From Burkholderiaceae bacterium (GTDB lineage: Bacteria > Pseudomonadota > Gammaproteobacteria > Burkholderiales > Burkholderiaceae_C): DNA of 44,385 nt. The first letter of the stretch is position 1. Every line of letters starts with the position of its first letter. The notes beneath the pieces are model-generated. The model was not told the origin of the DNA. It worked only from the letters and a program-made list of their open reading frames with translations, and did no database searches. Made by a program: the position numbers and the translations under genes. The stretch is from NCBI GenBank assembly GCA_019751915.1, contig JAIEMS010000025.1, forward strand, positions 1 through 44,385, written 5' to 3'. Of this stretch, positions 43,345-44,385 are shown one piece after another.

Positions 43345-44309
43345 CAATGGAAGTTCTACTTAATGAATTATCTTTACATGGACAGTTTAGTAGCATTCAA
43401 GATTTTAAGAGTGCCATGGCTACGATTATGCTTACCAGGAATATATTGAAACAATCCGGCCGGAATTTGCACTGCCATAAAAATTTTTTGCAAGTACAGA
43501 TAACAGCCAAAATCAATTTACAAGAAGCATTATCTGAAATTGGTAGGATTGATAAAAATATGCAAAGATCAGTCCTGTCATGGCTAACAAAGGATGGGCC
43601 TTTCTGGGATGAAGATCGACAGCATAATTCTGGCGAATACTTTGAATATAAAGCAAAAGTTGTTACCGACTCGTCTTTGGGTGAGGCTGCATATCGTTGC
43701 TTTATTGGTAGCGAATGTCATACATTAAGCTTTTCATCGTTAAATTGGCAACTTAGTCCCATTAAAATTACTTGGCATCGCAATGAGAGTTGCACTATTG
43801 ATGTGGATGTGCCTAATCACTGGGAATTTAATAGCCTTAAAGTGGCTTTAGAAAAAGCATCTGGGCCAATAACATCTTGGAAGCAACTCGCTGATAATAT
43901 GAAGAGACGGTGCCAAAATTTAAATTTTTCTACAAATAGTTTTGTATATTTATACCCGCACCCTTTTGCTGACAGTGCAGCCAAGCGTATTGTAGAGCTA
44001 CTGCTGTTTTTAGATAAATTCAAAACCTGTTTTGATGAAAATGGAAAACGGACTGATGAAGGAAATAGGCTATATCAAAATCATTTTACCGGGGATAAAG
44101 CTTGGTTTACTGATTCATCAAGTGATGAAATAAATAATTTCAGTGATAAACTAACTTTTAATCATCCGTCAAAATCTGATGAGTGTTTATTTTGTTCTTG
44201 GCATGGAAAAATAAAAACACCTCAGTTTCGCATTCATTTTTCTTGGCCAATTTCTGCCAACAAACCATTGTATGTTCCATATATTGGACAAAAACTTACA
44301 AAAAAGTAG
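43338..44309 (+). CDS. Unknown third protein of the DUF262-ATPase cassette
   Basis: 323 residues from the ATG at 43338 (overlaps the ATPase stop by 7 bases); the ATG at 43347 is equally possible. I do not recognise a family. No signal peptide or membrane segment. Visible: LHCHKNFLQVQITAKINLQEAL near 45, HPFADSAAKRIVELLLFLDKF near 210, and near the end SDECLFCSWHGKIKTPQFRIHFSWP, where Cys-x2-Cys and two His could bind a metal, followed by KPLYVPYIGQKL. Coupling suggests it is the effector or adaptor of the cassette. A mobile-element end begins directly after its stop, so the C-terminus may have been cut or altered. Confidence 0.75.
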   Translation: MVAMEVLLNELSLHGQFSSIQDFKSAMATIMLTRNILKQSGRNLHCHKNFLQVQITAKINLQEALSEIGRIDKNMQRSVLSWLTKDGPFWDEDRQHNSGEYFEYKAKVVTDSSLGEAAYRCFIGSECHTLSFSSLNWQLSPIKITWHRNESCTIDVDVPNHWEFNSLKVALEKASGPITSWKQLADNMKRRCQNLNFSTNSFVYLYPHPFADSAAKRIVELLLFLDKFKTCFDENGKRTDEGNRLYQNHFTGDKAWFTDSSSDEINNFSDKLTFNHPSKSDECLFCSWHGKIKTPQFRIHFSWPISANKPLYVPYIGQKLTKK

Positions 44310-44311
44310 GC

Positions 44312-44385
44312 GGATTCAAAACTGAAGTGCAACACCTGTCATCCAGTAAGGTACGCAGATGCACAGCAAGCCCGAGAACTACAGC
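44312..44385 (+). mobile_element. Probable left end of an IS30-family insertion sequence (partial)
   Basis: GGATTCAAAACTGAAGTGCAA followed by CACC resembles IS30-type terminal repeats (GATTCAA...GCAAC). Base composition jumps to GC-rich at this point and a new frame opens at 44359. Only 74 bases are present, so the family is a recollection-based call. Confidence 0.5.
44359..44385 (+). CDS. Start of a putative transposase (3' cut by window edge)
   Basis: ATG at 44359 opens a frame reading MHSKPENYS to the window end, 45 bases inside the presumed terminal repeat. Nine residues cannot prove a transposase; the call rests on the repeat and position. Confidence 0.35.

Overview
The window looks like a chromosomal stretch of a betaproteobacterium, most likely Burkholderiales and Comamonadaceae-like. 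The signs are a split leucine/isovalerate (liu) catabolic gene set, aceK, the pilT-pilU pair, a DUF2325/ferritin-like pair, a FixLJ-type two-component pair and copies of a palindromic intergenic element carrying TTAGCGCTTAT. This placement rests on gene content and style, not on a marker gene. I see no rRNA, tRNA or CRISPR array, and no gene-free stretch over 300 bases (the longest is about 230 bp, 15862-16094).

Layout. (1) 1-6950, accessory surface and glycan region. It opens inside a long protein of 8-residue L-[ST]-[ST]-x-Q repeats ending in a Ca-binding DxNxDG-type domain, closed by a strong terminator. After it come an AT-rich set: a TPR plus SPINDLY/OGT-like (GT41) glycosyltransferase, a GT2-like protein, and fdtA-fdtB homologues for a dTDP-3-amino-3,6-dideoxyhexose. 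My main hypothesis is that this is a cytoplasmic O-glycosylation module dedicated to the Ser/Thr-rich repeat protein. (2) 6986-15861, minus strand, a run of closely spaced genes: liuB-liuC-liuD-mvaB (leucine degradation), then DUF1289, a DsbA-like isomerase, a cNMP/CBS/DUF294 protein and a DnaQ-like exonuclease. (3) 16095-20461: a ferritin-like/DUF2325 pair with a Fur-box-like site, a divergent AraC-type regulator, and doxX-pirin behind a strong palindrome. (4) 20478-31887, minus strand, housekeeping and metabolism: HAD phosphatase, YchJ-like protein, CDF metal exporter, DUF4197, Sel1 protein, PPK2, acyl-CoA dehydrogenase, OprB-like porin, thiolase, AceK, carbonic anhydrase. (5) 31982-34142, minus strand: LiuR-like MerR regulator, thioesterase and isovaleryl-CoA dehydrogenase. 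Three matching 16-mer operators tie this locus to the acyl-CoA dehydrogenase at 25405. (6) 34302-38798, minus strand: PAS chemoreceptor, histidine kinase, response regulator, yggS. (7) 38835-41082, plus strand: pilT and pilU. (8) 41103-44309: an AT-rich three-gene cassette (DUF262, ABC-type ATPase, unknown protein) that looks like a phage-defence module, abutted by what appears to be the left end of an IS30-family element at the window edge.

Leucine-derived isovaleryl-CoA would be oxidised by LiuA, carboxylated by LiuB/D, hydrated by LiuC and cleaved by HMG-CoA lyase to acetyl-CoA and acetoacetate. Thiolase and AceK (glyoxylate-shunt control) suit growth on such substrates. The accessory modules at both ends stand out by AT-rich codon use against the GC-rich core.
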